Positions 11,521-20,447 are shown, counted from the stretch's first letter. The stretch: 64,000 nucleotides of DNA from Sphingopyxis terrae subsp. terrae NBRC 15098 (GCF_001598815.1 NZ_BCZQ01000005.1:28964-92963), one strand, 5' to 3'. The notes: generated from the sequence alone by a model not told the origin. Made by a program: numbers and translations.

Positions 11521-12162
11521 TTAATGGATGAAGAGGATCGCGATGGCGGCGGGGATCGCCACCCCCGCGCCGACGAGCGGCCAGGTGCTCTTGCGCTTGG
11601 CCGAATGAAGCTGAAGCAGCACAAGCCCGGTCAGCGCGAACACCAGGCAGGCAAAGGCGAATATGTCGATGAACAGGCTCCACGCGCCGCCCGAATTGCG
11701 CCCCTTGTGCAGGTCGTTGAGATAGGAAATCCAGCCGCGGTCGGTGATTTCCGCGGTGGCGGCGCCCGTCGCGCGGTCGATCGCGACCCAGGCATCGCCG
11801 CCGGGACGCGGCGCGGCCATATAAACCTCGTCGGCGGACCATTCGGCTTCGCCCGCACGGACCGGAAAATTCGCCTCGACCCACGCCGCAACCGGTGCGG
11901 GCAGCTCCCCCTTGCCGTCCGCCGGGTCCGCCGCCGCCAGCGCTTCGAGCAGCGGCGCTGGCAATTGCGCGCTACGCTCGGCAACGCGCGGTGCCCCCTC
12001 GATATCGGCGGCATGGTTCAGCGTGAAGCCCGTTATCGCGAACAGCAGTAGCCCGCTCAGGCTGATCGCCGAGCTCATCCAGTGCCACATGTGAAGCTGT
12101 TTGAGCCAGAAGGCGCGGCGGCTCTTCTTGGTCGGCGTGCGCGTTGGGGTCGGTGCTTGCAT
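11521..12162 (-). CDS. PepSY-domain membrane protein
   Basis: About 213 residues. It has a basic N terminus, a transmembrane helix ('MSSAISLSGLLLFAITGFTLNHA'), a periplasmic PepSY-like domain ('DEVYMAAPRPGGDAWVAIDRATGAATAEI', 'GWISYLNDLHKG') and two C-terminal helices. Conserved histidines in the helices could hold heme, as in PepSY-TM ferric-reductase-like proteins. It leads an operon with DUF2271, DUF4198 and apbE. A GTG at 12195 would extend it by 11 residues but would abut the operator at 12196-12215, so the ATG at 12162 is preferred. It is likely to move electrons across the inner membrane. Confidence 0.85.
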   Translation of the reverse strand: MQAPTPTRTPTKKSRRAFWLKQLHMWHWMSSAISLSGLLLFAITGFTLNHAADIEGAPRVAERSAQLPAPLLEALAAADPADGKGELPAPVAAWVEANFPVRAGEAEWSADEVYMAAPRPGGDAWVAIDRATGAATAEITDRGWISYLNDLHKGRNSGGAWSLFIDIFAFACLVFALTGLVLLQLHSAKRKSTWPLVGAGVAIPAAIAILFIH

Positions 12163-12195
12163 GGAGGAGAGAGGCCCTTGAAATTTGGCCCTCAC

Positions 12196-12215
12196 TATCG
12201 CGAACGATTCGCATT
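12196..12215. promoter_or_regulatory. Fur-like iron operator upstream of the PepSY operon
   Basis: The 20 bases TATCGCGAACGATTCGCATT are identical to those at 5980-5999 ahead of the siderophore receptor. The core is the inverted repeat GCGAA-cga-TTCGC. It lies about 35 bases upstream of the chosen PepSY start. The shared element predicts joint iron control of both arms of the region. Confidence 0.65.
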
Positions 12216-12303
12216 TACAACAGATAAGCAGGCGAAATTTGCGCGCATGTCCGCAGCCGCGGGCAATCGCCGCGGGATGACCGGGATGCGTGGATGGAAA
12301 AGG

Positions 12304-12393
12304 TGGCGGAGACGGAGGGATTCGAACCCTCGGTACGGTTCCCCGTACGACGCTTTAGCAAAGCGTTGGTTTCAGCCACTCACCCACGTCTCC
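12304..12393 (-). tRNA. tRNA-Ser (anticodon GCU)
   Basis: The reverse strand folds as a class II tRNA of 90 nt including an encoded CCA. The acceptor stem is GGAGACG/CGTCTCC, the discriminator is G, the anticodon loop is UUGCUAA with GCU at its centre, a long variable arm follows (GUACGGGGAACCGUAC) and the T-loop is GGUUCGAAUCC. The large variable arm and GCU anticodon identify serine (AGC/AGU codons). Confidence 0.97.
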
Positions 12394-12631
12394 GCATGGT
12401 CTGCCGCGCGAACGGCAGGTTGGCCTGAGCGGGCGCTATAGCCAGACCGATCCCGCCCCGCAACGCCTAACATTGGCCTTTTTGTCACTTATTCCCCTAT
12501 TGGTCGGTCGAAATGATTCGGTCCGGCGCAAAATCGACTCAAGTCATCGCCCGTTCATTGCCGCGCCGACAGGATGAGTCATGGTTAACCCGGCTTGCGG
12601 CGCCCGAAGCCGCCGATTTTTGGGGGAATAT

Positions 12632-13405
12632 ATGCGGAATGCGCTTACCAATATTGCCGTTGCGGCGGTCGCCTCGATCGGGCTGATGCTCGCCGGGCCG
12701 GCGGCGCACGCGCAGATGACATCGGTCGATCCCAATACGGCGATCGATTCCGACCTCAACAATCCGGCGCCCCCGCCGTCTCCCCCGCCGGCCACGACGA
12801 CGAGCGACCCGTCGCTCGACAGCGACCTTGCCACGGGCGCCGAGCAATATTCGGTCACCTCGCCCGATACGGGCACGACCACCGCTGCGCCTGCAACCGG
12901 GACGGCGGCCGCCGACGACACCACAACCTACAAGGAAGACGATCTGATCGGCGCTGCCGAAGGCGTCTTCGGCAAGGGTGCGCAGGGCCTCGCCGGCCTC
13001 ATCGAAGATATTCTGAAGAAGCAGGGCGAACCCAACGCCTATATCGTCGGCCGCGAAGCCGGCGGCGCGCTCGGCATCGGGCTGCGCTATGGGTCGGGCA
13101 CGCTGTACCACAAGATCGAGGGCGAACGCCCCGTCTACTGGACGGGCCCCTCGATCGGCTTCGACGCGGGCGCCAATGCCGGCAACACCTTCGTGCTGGT
13201 CTACAATCTGTTCGACAGCGAGGATCTCTACAAACGCTATCCGGCAGGCGAAGGCGCCGCCTATCTCGTCGGCGGCTTCAACGCGAGCTATCTGCGCCGC
13301 GGCGACGTGGTGCTGATCCCGATCCGCGTCGGCGTCGGCGCGCGGCTCGGCGCCAATATCGGCTATATGAAATTCCGCAAAAAACAGAGCTGGGTGCCCT
13401 TCTGA
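12632..13405 (+). CDS. DUF1134 exported protein
   Basis: 257 residues. The signal peptide ('NIAVAAVASIGLMLAGPAAHAQ') is followed by a low-complexity Pro/Thr/Asp-rich linker. A C-terminal DUF1134 domain then begins near residue 115 ('GAAEGVFGKGAQGLAGLIEDILKKQGEPNAYIVG'), rich in glycine with beta strands to the end. The family is widespread in alphaproteobacteria and its function is unknown; the glycine-rich sheet suggests a lipid- or membrane-associated fold. The ATG at 12632 begins the signal peptide and is preceded by GGGGGA. A strong terminator follows. Confidence 0.88.
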   Translation: MRNALTNIAVAAVASIGLMLAGPAAHAQMTSVDPNTAIDSDLNNPAPPPSPPPATTTSDPSLDSDLATGAEQYSVTSPDTGTTTAAPATGTAAADDTTTYKEDDLIGAAEGVFGKGAQGLAGLIEDILKKQGEPNAYIVGREAGGALGIGLRYGSGTLYHKIEGERPVYWTGPSIGFDAGANAGNTFVLVYNLFDSEDLYKRYPAGEGAAYLVGGFNASYLRRGDVVLIPIRVGVGARLGANIGYMKFRKKQSWVPF

Positions 13406-13432
13406 AGCACCCGCCACTCCCAACGGGCGATG

Positions 13433-13466
13433 GGCCCGCGTCTCCGGACGCGGGCCTTTTTCTTTT
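13433..13466 (+). terminator. Intrinsic terminator after the DUF1134 gene
   Basis: A perfect 10-bp stem (GGCCCGCGTC / GACGCGGGCC) with a TCCG tetraloop, followed by TTTTTCTTTT. It lies 27 bases after the DUF1134 stop. Confidence 0.9.
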
Positions 13467-13513
13467 GGAGAAAGCCGCGTTGCTATGCGGTGGGACAGGG
13501 CTGGAATCGGCCC

Positions 13514-13882
13514 TTAAGCAGACTCTAGCTCAATCTTCTGATCCGCCTTTCGGGGCACGATCCATCCGAATATCACCGGCACCAAGCTGATGATTGATCC
13601 GCCGATGTTGAAAGTTACATGATCCGAAAGATGCCATGTTGGTCCGATGCCAAACTGGAGGATCATCAAAAGCAACCATGCAGTGGATAGCTTCGTATCG
13701 CGAAGGCGATGATACGTCATTATCGTCAGGGCAATCGAGGCAACGAATGCGACGAGAAAGATAAACCACGCGGGAATGCCGATATTTACCGACGCTAAAG
13801 CAACGCAAGTAATTGCTACAAGAGCTGCCGAACCAATCCGGTAGCGCGACCTCTCCCCGTAGCGTCTCATATTCATCGGCAT
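13514..13882 (-). CDS. Small orphan membrane protein, AT-rich relative to its neighbours
   Basis: About 122 residues with four predicted transmembrane segments ('IGSAALVAITCVALA', 'WFIFLVAFVASIALTIMTY', 'TAWLLLMILQFGIG', 'GGSIISLVPVIFGWIV') and a basic N terminus. The arrangement 'YHRLRDTKLSTAWLL' loosely resembles DUF805 membrane proteins, but I do not assign it. Base composition and codon choice are visibly less GC-rich than on either side, suggesting recent acquisition. The start could be at 13882, 13876 or 13870, and none has a strong ribosome site. It stands alone between a terminator and apt. Confidence 0.6.
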   Translation of the reverse strand: MPMNMRRYGERSRYRIGSAALVAITCVALASVNIGIPAWFIFLVAFVASIALTIMTYHRLRDTKLSTAWLLLMILQFGIGPTWHLSDHVTFNIGGSIISLVPVIFGWIVPRKADQKIELESA

Positions 13883-13936
13883 CAATGACAACCTAAGATA
13901 TGATCCGCCCGCTTCCCACCCCAAAACCGCCGTGCC

Positions 13937-14491
13937 TCAGTCGCCGTCGAAGGCGATCAGCGTTTCGCACGCAAGGCCCGCGGCCTTGAGCCGCTGCGAG
14001 CCGCCGAGGTCGGGAAGGTCGATGACGAACAGCGCCGCGGCGACGTCGGCGCCGACGCTGCGCATCAATTCGGCGGTCGCGAGAATGGTCCCGCCGGTGG
14101 CGAGCAGATCATCGACCAGCACCACGCGGTGACCCTCGGTGACGGCGCCTTCGTGCAGTTCGAGCCGGTCGGTGCCATATTCCAGTTCATAGTCGACGCC
14201 GATGGTCACGCCGGGCAGCTTGCCGGCTTTGCGCACCGGCACCAGCCCGATACCGAGCGCGGTTGCCATCGCCGCGCCGAACAGAAAACCGCGCGCCTCT
14301 ACCGCCACGATCAGGTCGGGGCGATAGCGGGCGGCGCGGTCTGCCAGGCGGCGGACGCTTTCGGAAAAGCCCGCCGCGTCGCCGATCAGTGTCGTGATGT
14401 CGCGAAACTGGATCCCGGGTTTCGGGAAATCGGGGATCGTGCGCACGAGCTCCGACAGGTCAAGGTCGGGACGCGGCGGAAGGGCGATCAT
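13937..14491 (-). CDS. apt: Adenine phosphoribosyltransferase
   Basis: 184 residues. It converts adenine and PRPP to AMP in purine salvage. Family markers are the N-terminal 'TIPDFPKPGIQFRDITTLIGD', 'VAVEARGFLFGAAMA', the flexible-loop segment 'VRKAGKLPG' and the PRPP-binding motif VVLVDDLLATGGT. The ATG at 14491 gives the usual family length. It lies 37 bases downstream of petC on the same strand, so it probably belongs to the petABC transcript, an arrangement seen in other alphaproteobacteria. Confidence 0.96.
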   Translation of the reverse strand: MIALPPRPDLDLSELVRTIPDFPKPGIQFRDITTLIGDAAGFSESVRRLADRAARYRPDLIVAVEARGFLFGAAMATALGIGLVPVRKAGKLPGVTIGVDYELEYGTDRLELHEGAVTEGHRVVLVDDLLATGGTILATAELMRSVGADVAAALFVIDLPDLGGSQRLKAAGLACETLIAFDGD

Positions 14492-14528
14492 CGTCGACCG
14501 CCCTTCGCTATGCCCGCGTCCCCGATCC

Positions 14529-15341
14529 TCAATGTTCCTTGCCGGCCCAGATGTTCCGGTACGACAGATAAGCAAGGATGGTGAAGATCAGAAGGTAAAG
14601 GAACACGGCCCAGCCGGTCCACACGCGCTTCACCAGCTTGGGTTCGGCCGTCCACACCAGGAAGGCGGTCACGTCCTTCGCCATGCTCTTGAGGTCGTTC
14701 GGCGAACCGTCGGCGAAGGTCACCTGACCATCGGCCAGCGGCGGTGCCATCGCGAGGTTGAGGTTCGCGAAATAGGGGTTGTAGTGCAGACCGGTCGCCG
14801 GCTGCAGTTCCTTCGGCAGGTTCGCCGGCGGGTTCTGGAAGCCGGTGATCAGCGAATAGACGTAATTCTTGCCGTCTTCGCGCGCCTTGGTGATCAGCGA
14901 AAGATCGGGCGGCAGCGCATTGTTGTTCGCCGCGCGCGCCGCGGTTTCGTTCGCATAGGGCGCCGGGAAGTGATCCGACGGCAGGCCGGTGCGCGTCGCC
15001 GGTTCGCCCGTATCGGGGTTGATCGACGGGATATTGTCATAGCTTTTGGCGAAGCTCTTCACCTGACCCTCGGTATAGCCGAGTTCGGCGATGTCGCGGA
15101 ACGCGACGAGGTTCAGGCTGTGACAGGCCGAGCACACTTCCTTGTACACCTGCATCCCGCGCTGCAGCTGGGCCTTGTCCCAATGGGGGAACATGCCGTC
15201 GCTGGCGAGCGCGAGGTGGCGCGGGTGCTTGTGGAATTCATGCACCGCGTTGGGCTCGTTCGAGAGCGGCGTAGTGAAGATCGCGCACAGCAGCGCCAGG
15301 ATGAAACCCAGGCCGACGAGAAATCCGAGCGGACGAACCAT
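14529..15341 (-). CDS. petC: Cytochrome c1 of the bc1 complex
   Basis: 270 residues. The heme c1 subunit passes electrons from the Rieske protein to cytochrome c. An N-terminal helix ('PLGFLVGLGFILALLCAIF') precedes the heme-binding CSACH, with the axial methionine in 'LAMAPPL'. A C-terminal helix ('GWAVFLYLLIFTILAYLSY') anchors the protein in the inner membrane. Aromatic and proline-rich stretches such as 'SDHFPAPYANE' are typical of alphaproteobacterial c1. It is the third gene of the petABC operon; the ATG at 15341 lies just downstream of petB. Confidence 0.96.
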   Translation of the reverse strand: MVRPLGFLVGLGFILALLCAIFTTPLSNEPNAVHEFHKHPRHLALASDGMFPHWDKAQLQRGMQVYKEVCSACHSLNLVAFRDIAELGYTEGQVKSFAKSYDNIPSINPDTGEPATRTGLPSDHFPAPYANETAARAANNNALPPDLSLITKAREDGKNYVYSLITGFQNPPANLPKELQPATGLHYNPYFANLNLAMAPPLADGQVTFADGSPNDLKSMAKDVTAFLVWTAEPKLVKRVWTGWAVFLYLLIFTILAYLSYRNIWAGKEH

Positions 15342-15372
15342 GGCTGTATCAGCTCCTATAAAAGTCCGGCGC

Positions 15373-16656
15373 TCAGGCCGTTGCCGGGGCCGACGACGCG
15401 TCGGCATTCTTGGCGAGGACCGCCTCGGTGATCGAATTCGGCATCGGAAGAGGCCGTTCGATCCGCGAGATGATCGGCAGGATGATCAGGAAGTGCGCGA
15501 AATAATAGGCCGCGCACAGCTGGCTGAGGATCACATAGGGCTGCTCCGCCGGGCTCTTGCCGCAATAGCCCAGGATGAACACGTCGACGACGAGGATCCA
15601 GAAGAAGATGCGGTTGAGCGGACGATAGTTCGACGACTTCACCGGCGAGCTGTCGAGCCACGGCAGGAAGAAGAGCAGCGCGATCGCCGCGAACATCGCG
15701 ATGACGCCCCACAGCTTCGCATCGATCCACAGGAAGTTGAAGGTGAAGGCGCGCAGGATCGCGTAGAACGGCCAGAAATACCATTCGGGAACGATGTGCG
15801 CCGGCGTCGAAAGCGGGTTCGCCGGGATATAATTGTCCGGGTGACCGAGCAGGTTGGGGCTGAAGAAGGTCAGGGCGACGAAGATCATCAGGAACACGCC
15901 AAGGCCGAAACCGTCCTTCGCGGTGTAATAGGGGTGGAACGGGACGGTGTCCTGTTCGTCCTTCACCTCGATACCGGTCGGGTTCGACGACCCCGGGATA
16001 TGCAGCGCCCAGATGTGCAGGATGATGACACCCGCGATCACGAAGGGCAGCAGATAGTGGAGCGAGAAGAAGCGGTTGAGCGCGGCGTTGTCCGGCGCAA
16101 AACCGCCGAGCAGCCAGACGCGGATCGGATCGCCCACGGCGGGTATCGCCGAGAAGAAGCCGGTGATCACCTGCGCGCCCCAGAAGCTCATCTGGCCCCA
16201 GGGAAGGACATAGCCCATGAAGGCGGTCGCCATCATGAGGAGGAAGATCACGACGCCGAGCAGCCACACCATTTCGCGCGGCGCCTTGTACGAACCGTAA
16301 TAAAGGCCGCGGAAGATGTGCAGATAGACGACGATGAAGAACATGCTCGCGCCGTTCATATGCGCGTAGCGGAGGAACCAGCCGGCGTTCACGTCGCGCA
16401 TGATATGCTCGACCGAGTTGAACGCGACGCCCGCATTGGCGGCATAATGCATCGCCAGCACGATGCCGGTGATGATCTGGATCGCCAGCGCGGCCCCGGC
16501 GAGGACGCCGAAGTTCCAGAAATAGTTGAGGTTGCGCGGCACCGGATAGCCGGCCCCGATCGCATTATAGACGAGACGCGGCAGCGGCAGCTTCGCGTCG
16601 AGCCACTTCATCAGCGGCTGCTGGGGTTCATAGTTCTTGGCCCAGGGAAAGCTCAT
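15373..16656 (-). CDS. petB: Cytochrome b of the bc1 complex
   Basis: 427 residues, the full-length proteobacterial cytochrome b with eight transmembrane helices. Two pairs of heme-ligating histidines are visible: 'RYAHMNG' with 'VYLHIFRG' in helix B, and 'FSLHYLLP' with 'IILHIWAL' in helix D. The Qo-site PEWY motif occurs in '[15 protein letters not shown]'. It oxidises ubiquinol and carries both b hemes of complex III. It starts 13 bases after the petA stop. Confidence 0.98.
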   Translation of the reverse strand: MSFPWAKNYEPQQPLMKWLDAKLPLPRLVYNAIGAGYPVPRNLNYFWNFGVLAGAALAIQIITGIVLAMHYAANAGVAFNSVEHIMRDVNAGWFLRYAHMNGASMFFIVVYLHIFRGLYYGSYKAPREMVWLLGVVIFLLMMATAFMGYVLPWGQMSFWGAQVITGFFSAIPAVGDPIRVWLLGGFAPDNAALNRFFSLHYLLPFVIAGVIILHIWALHIPGSSNPTGIEVKDEQDTVPFHPYYTAKDGFGLGVFLMIFVALTFFSPNLLGHPDNYIPANPLSTPAHIVPEWYFWPFYAILRAFTFNFLWIDAKLWGVIAMFAAIALLFFLPWLDSSPVKSSNYRPLNRIFFWILVVDVFILGYCGKSPAEQPYVILSQLCAAYYFAHFLIILPIISRIERPLPMPNSITEAVLAKNADASSAPATA

Positions 16657-16669
16657 CTTATCTCGCTCC

Positions 16670-17227
16670 TCAGCCGATCGTCACGACGGTGTCGCTGTTG
16701 AATTCATAAGGCGGCACGAACAGATTCTTCGGCGCCGGGCCTTTGCGGATACGCGCCGCGGTGTCGTAGTGCGAACCGTGGCACGGGCAGAAATAGCCGC
16801 CATAATCGCCGCGCGGCTCGCCCTCGGCGGCGCCGAGCGGCACGCAGCCCAGGTGGGTGCAGACGCCCAGCGTGATCAGCCAGTTTTCCTTGCCGGGCTT
16901 GGTGCGCTCGTCGAGCGTCTGCGGATCGCGCAGGTCGCTTAGCGGCACCTTCTTCGCCTCGGCGATTTCGACGGGCGTCAGGTTGCGGACGAACACCGGC
17001 TGCTTGCGCCAGCTCGTCTTGATCGCCTGACCCGACTGGATCGCGGAAATGTCGATTTCGGTCGACGACAGCGCCAGCACGTCCGCCGACGGATTCATCT
17101 GGTTCACCAGCGGCAAAACGACGGTGGCCGCACCAACACCCGCGAAGCTGACCGCCGCGATATTGATGAAGTCCCGGCGCCGCACGCCATCCTCGATGCC
17201 GGCGTTGAGATTGGATTCACTGGCCAT
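16670..17227 (-). CDS. petA: Rieske iron-sulfur protein of the bc1 complex
   Basis: 185 residues. A twin-arginine N terminus ([11 protein letters not shown]) with a transmembrane anchor precedes the Rieske domain. The [2Fe-2S] ligands lie in CTHLGC and CPCHGSHYD. It transfers electrons from ubiquinol to cytochrome c1. The ATG at 17227 is the first that gives the standard family N terminus. It is the first gene of petABC-apt, divergent from trmL, and the operon promoter must lie in 17228-17441. Confidence 0.97.
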   Translation of the reverse strand: MASESNLNAGIEDGVRRRDFINIAAVSFAGVGAATVVLPLVNQMNPSADVLALSSTEIDISAIQSGQAIKTSWRKQPVFVRNLTPVEIAEAKKVPLSDLRDPQTLDERTKPGKENWLITLGVCTHLGCVPLGAAEGEPRGDYGGYFCPCHGSHYDTAARIRKGPAPKNLFVPPYEFNSDTVVTIG

Positions 17228-17441
17228 TCGATTGCCCTTGCGCTGGGTGAACTGACAATGGTTCTCGGAAAACTGGCCACCCCGTTTTACGCGCGCAAAG
17301 CGTCGCAAATCCCGGCGGCCCCTCCGGGAATTGCGGGCCTGATAGCCGCACACAACAGCCTTGCCAACAGGCAATTTCCGCTTTGTGACCGCTATGTTGC
17401 CCCCTCTCGATTCCGCAGGCGCGCGAAGCTAAGGCGGAGCG

Positions 17442-17900
17442 ATGCAAATCGCCCTGTTTCAGCCCGACATCGCCGGTAACGTCGGCACCATCCTGCGCAC
17501 CGCGGCCTGCTTCGGGGTTCCGGCGCACATCATCGAACCGTGCGGCTTTCCTTTTTCCGACCAGGCGCTGCGCCGCGCCGGAATGGATTATGCCGCGCGC
17601 GCCAATGTGCGGCGCCACGCCGATTGGGCGGGCTTCGGCGACTGGAACCGCGCCGACGGCGGGCGGCTGGTGCTGATGACCACCGCGGGCGCGACCGCCC
17701 TGCCCGATTTCGTGTTTCAGGAGGGCGACGTGCTGCTGCTCGGCGCGGAGTCGTCGGGCGTTCCCGCGCATGTCCATGCCGCCGCGGCGGCGCGGGTCGC
17801 GATTCCGATGCGGCCGGGCTTTCGGTCCTTGAATGTCGCGGTCGCGGCTGGCATCGCGCTGGCCGAGGCACTCCGGCAGACGAAAGGCTTTGCGTCATGA
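17442..17900 (+). CDS. trmL: tRNA (cytidine(34)-2'-O)-methyltransferase
   Basis: 152 residues of the SPOUT superfamily. It 2'-O-methylates the wobble nucleotide of certain leucine tRNAs using S-adenosylmethionine. Markers are the N-terminal 'LFQPDIAGNVGTILRTAACFG', the SAM-knot segments 'LLLGAESSGVP' and 'IPMRPGFRSLNVAVAAGIAL'. Its length matches the short TrmL type, without the RNA-binding extension of TrmH. A GGCGGAG ribosome site precedes the ATG. The stop overlaps the hemF start. Confidence 0.95.
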   Translation: MQIALFQPDIAGNVGTILRTAACFGVPAHIIEPCGFPFSDQALRRAGMDYAARANVRRHADWAGFGDWNRADGGRLVLMTTAGATALPDFVFQEGDVLLLGAESSGVPAHVHAAAAARVAIPMRPGFRSLNVAVAAGIALAEALRQTKGFAS

Positions 17901-18757
17901 TTTCGCTCGATCCCCAGCAACAGGCGGCGCGCGACTGGTTCGAGTCGCTGCGCGACCGGATATGCGCCGCGTTCGAGGCAATCGAGGCCGAGGCGGGCAG
18001 CGACGCGCGTTTCGCCTATACGCCGTGGGACCGCGAGGCCGAAGGTATTGCGGCGGGCGAAGGCGGCGGCGGCGTGCGCGGGGTGATGACCGGCCGGGTT
18101 TTCGAAAAGGTCGGGGTCAATGTCTCGACCGTCGCGGGCGAGTTCGCGCCCGATTTCGCCCAATCGATCAACGGCGCCGAAAGCGACCCGCGCTTCTTCG
18201 CCACCGGCATCAGCCTCGTCGCGCATATGGCCAATCCGCATGTTCCGGCGGTGCATATGAATACCCGCTTCCTCACCACGACGAAGCGGTGGTTCGGCGG
18301 CGGCGCCGACCTCAATCCGCCCATCCCCTATGCCGAGGACACCGACGCCTTTCATGCGCGGCTGCGCGCCGCCTGCGCGCCCTTCGGTCCCGATGCCTAT
18401 GCCCGCTATTCGAAATGGGCGGAGGATTATTTCTATATCCCGCATCGCGGCGTCCATCGCGGCGTCGGGGGGATATTCTACGACCATCTCGAATGCGCCG
18501 ACGATGCGGGCTTCGACCGCAACTTCGAATTCACCCGCGCCGTGGGCGAGGCCTTCCTCGACATCTTCCCGCAGATCGTGCGCCGCCGGATGAACCAGCC
18601 CTTCACCGACGCCGAGCGCGAGGAGCAATTGGTGTGGCGTGGGCGCTACGCCGAATTCAACCTCGTTTACGATCGCGGGACGTTATTCGGGCTCAAGACC
18701 GGCGGCAATATCGACGCGATCCTGATGAGCCTGCCGCCCCTCGCCAAGTGGAGCTGA
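17897..18757 (+). CDS. hemF: Oxygen-dependent coproporphyrinogen-III oxidase
   Basis: 286 residues. It oxidatively decarboxylates coproporphyrinogen III to protoporphyrinogen IX in heme biosynthesis, using O2. Characteristic segments are 'VFEKVGVNVSTVAGEF', 'MNTRFLTTTKRWFGGGADLNP', 'YIPHRGVHRGVGGIFYDHL', 'NLVYDRGTLFGLKTGGNIDAILMSLPP'. The ATG overlaps the trmL stop (ATGA), so the two are translationally coupled. A hairpin follows the stop. Confidence 0.97.
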   Translation: MISLDPQQQAARDWFESLRDRICAAFEAIEAEAGSDARFAYTPWDREAEGIAAGEGGGGVRGVMTGRVFEKVGVNVSTVAGEFAPDFAQSINGAESDPRFFATGISLVAHMANPHVPAVHMNTRFLTTTKRWFGGGADLNPPIPYAEDTDAFHARLRAACAPFGPDAYARYSKWAEDYFYIPHRGVHRGVGGIFYDHLECADDAGFDRNFEFTRAVGEAFLDIFPQIVRRRMNQPFTDAEREEQLVWRGRYAEFNLVYDRGTLFGLKTGGNIDAILMSLPPLAKWS

Positions 18758-18759
18758 CG

Positions 18760-18792
18760 AAAAAGGGGCGCCGCGTCGGCCGCGGGCGCCCC
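18760..18792 (-). terminator. Hairpin terminator between hemF and the membrane-protein pair
   Basis: The arms GGGGCGCC (18765-18772) and GGCGCCCC (18785-18792) enclose a GC-rich loop. On the reverse strand the stem is followed by a run of five T, so it should terminate the - strand pair. On the + strand there is only a short TGATTCTT tail. Confidence 0.65.
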
Positions 18793-18817
18793 TGATTCTT
18801 GCGATATTGACCGTCGA

Positions 18818-19684
18818 TCAGGCGAAAACGCTGCCCGCATCGACGGGCCCGAGCGCGCGGTAGATGCCCGCCGGAATCCCGACCTGCAGATAGGCGACGG
18901 GAATGCTCATCACGATGCTGCCGACGATCAGTCCGACCATCGATCCCGCGCCCGGCATCCCGCCGCTCGCAAAGACCGAAAAGCCGACCACCGCGCCAAG
19001 GATCATCGCAATCACCAGGAAGGCGATGCCCAGCAGGATGAAATAGGCGAAGATCTTCCACTGTGCCGCGCCGGTGATCCGCCACGATTCGGACAGGCCG
19101 GTCAGGACATTGAAGGTCCGCTTGTCGGCCATGATCGGCCCGGTGCAGCACAGCCGCGCCGCGAGCCAGACGATGAACAGCAGGAACAGCGGCACCAGGA
19201 TCAGCATCGCGAAACCCATCCCCGCCAGCGCCGATTCGCTCGGCTGGCGGCCGCTGAGCAGCGCCGGCGCAACGGCGCCGCCGAAGAGCAGAAAGCCGAT
19301 GATGCCGATCACGAAGAGGATCGCCGCCGTGAAAAGGAGCACGGGCAGCGCGGCCACCAGCCCATAGCTCAGCGCACCGCCGACATTTTCCTGACCGTCG
19401 CTGAAGCCCAGTCGCCACGAAGCGAAATAGCTACCGGTCTGGAGGATGTAATTGACCAAGCCGAGCAGGATCGCAAAACCGCTGAACGCGGCGAAAGCCC
19501 CTGCCCCGCTCGTCATCCGCGCCGGATCGAAGGCGGCCATGCCGCCGCCGAGCGCGAGTTGCAGGATCAGCGGCACCGCAATGCCGACGCCGATCAGCGC
19601 GATGGCATGCTCGGCGGCGCGGCCGCTGAAAAAGCCGGTCGCATAGGACCAGGCCTGACTGATGCTGATATTATTCACATCCAT
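18818..19684 (-). CDS. Polytopic membrane protein, first of a paralogous pair
   Basis: 288 residues with about six transmembrane helices ('HAIALIGVGIAVPLILQLAL', 'FAILLGLVNYILQTGSYFA', 'LLFTAAILFVIGIIGFLLFGG', 'FAMLILVPLFLLFIVWLAARL', 'FAYFILLGIAFLVIAMILGAV' and a C-terminal helix). The pattern 'DKRTFNVLTGLSESWRITGAAQWKIFAYFIL' resembles the segment '[31 protein letters not shown]' in the next protein, so the two are diverged copies. Such sequences are grouped with the GlpQ-type phosphodiesterase membrane domain. No catalytic domain is present. Function unknown. Confidence 0.8.
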   Translation of the reverse strand: MDVNNISISQAWSYATGFFSGRAAEHAIALIGVGIAVPLILQLALGGGMAAFDPARMTSGAGAFAAFSGFAILLGLVNYILQTGSYFASWRLGFSDGQENVGGALSYGLVAALPVLLFTAAILFVIGIIGFLLFGGAVAPALLSGRQPSESALAGMGFAMLILVPLFLLFIVWLAARLCCTGPIMADKRTFNVLTGLSESWRITGAAQWKIFAYFILLGIAFLVIAMILGAVVGFSVFASGGMPGAGSMVGLIVGSIVMSIPVAYLQVGIPAGIYRALGPVDAGSVFA

Positions 19685-19703
19685 TCTCCCCTGTTGGACA
19701 TGG

Positions 19704-20447
19704 TCAGGCGAAGATATCCCCCGCCTGGGTTGTCGCCAGCTGCCGATAGGCGGCCGCCGAAATCGCGATCGAGATCATCGTCGCGACGAGCCCGAAGCCC
19801 GCTTCGACCAGCCCGCCGAGCATCTTGCCCACGCTGCCCGCGCCGCCGATCATGCCGACCAGCCCGCCCACCAGCGATGCCGCGATGATGACGACCAGCG
19901 TGACGAGAAACAGGAAGAGGAAAATGCGCCAGCCATTGCCGCGCGTCATCTGCCAGCTTGTCGCGATCACCTCGACCGGATTGCGGATCGCGCGGTCGGC
20001 GACCAGCGGCGCGACAAAAGCGAGCCGCCCGATCAGATAAAGCCCCGGAATGATGAGCAGCAGAAAGCCGACGCCCAGCATCAGGCCGGTCAATATCTGC
20101 ACCGCCAAAATGGTGAGCAGCATCGACGCGGCAAAGCCCAGCGCCTCGCCGACGCTGGTGCTCGACCGCGACAGCCACAGGCGCATGATCGCCACCGTCC
20201 CGAACATCGTGAACAGCGCAACGCCGATCTGATACGGCAGCATCTGCAGGATATTCTGCTGCATCGCGGCGGTCAGCTGGTCGATCGTCGCTTCGGCGGG
20301 CGGCTCGATCGGCGCCGGGCCGAACCAGGCCACCGCAAGCGCCGGCAGGAACAGAAAAACCGCCGCGATGGTGCCGGTGAGCGGGCGGTGTGCCTTCAAA
20401 AGCTGAATGGCATCGTCCCACGCCGCGCCCATATCGAATTTTGCCAT
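19704..20447 (-). CDS. Glycerophosphodiesterase-membrane-domain-like protein
   Basis: 247 residues with about six helices. An N-terminal cytoplasmic segment ('[20 protein letters not shown]') leads into '[18 protein letters not shown]' and four further helices. The glycine/proline-rich '[28 protein letters not shown]' is characteristic of the GlpQ-membrane / YciC-like family. It lacks any phosphodiesterase domain. It is the upstream member of a two-gene unit with 18818-19684; 19 bases separate them. Confidence 0.82.
   Translation of the reverse strand: MAKFDMGAAWDDAIQLLKAHRPLTGTIAAVFLFLPALAVAWFGPAPIEPPAEATIDQLTAAMQQNILQMLPYQIGVALFTMFGTVAIMRLWLSRSSTSVGEALGFAASMLLTILAVQILTGLMLGVGFLLLIIPGLYLIGRLAFVAPLVADRAIRNPVEVIATSWQMTRGNGWRIFLFLFLVTLVVIIAASLVGGLVGMIGGAGSVGKMLGGLVEAGFGLVATMISIAISAAAYRQLATTQAGDIFA

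Noticed and set aside
12593..12614. Hairpin CGGCTT/AAGCCG in the DUF1134 leader, followed by ATTTTT
   Set aside because: It could be an attenuator, but the stem is short, loop-heavy and not linked to a leader peptide. Not enough to call.
14394..16701. Long open frames antisense to petB and petC
   Set aside because: Composition is Arg/Asp/His-heavy and without domain features, while the opposite strand encodes certain cytochrome subunits.
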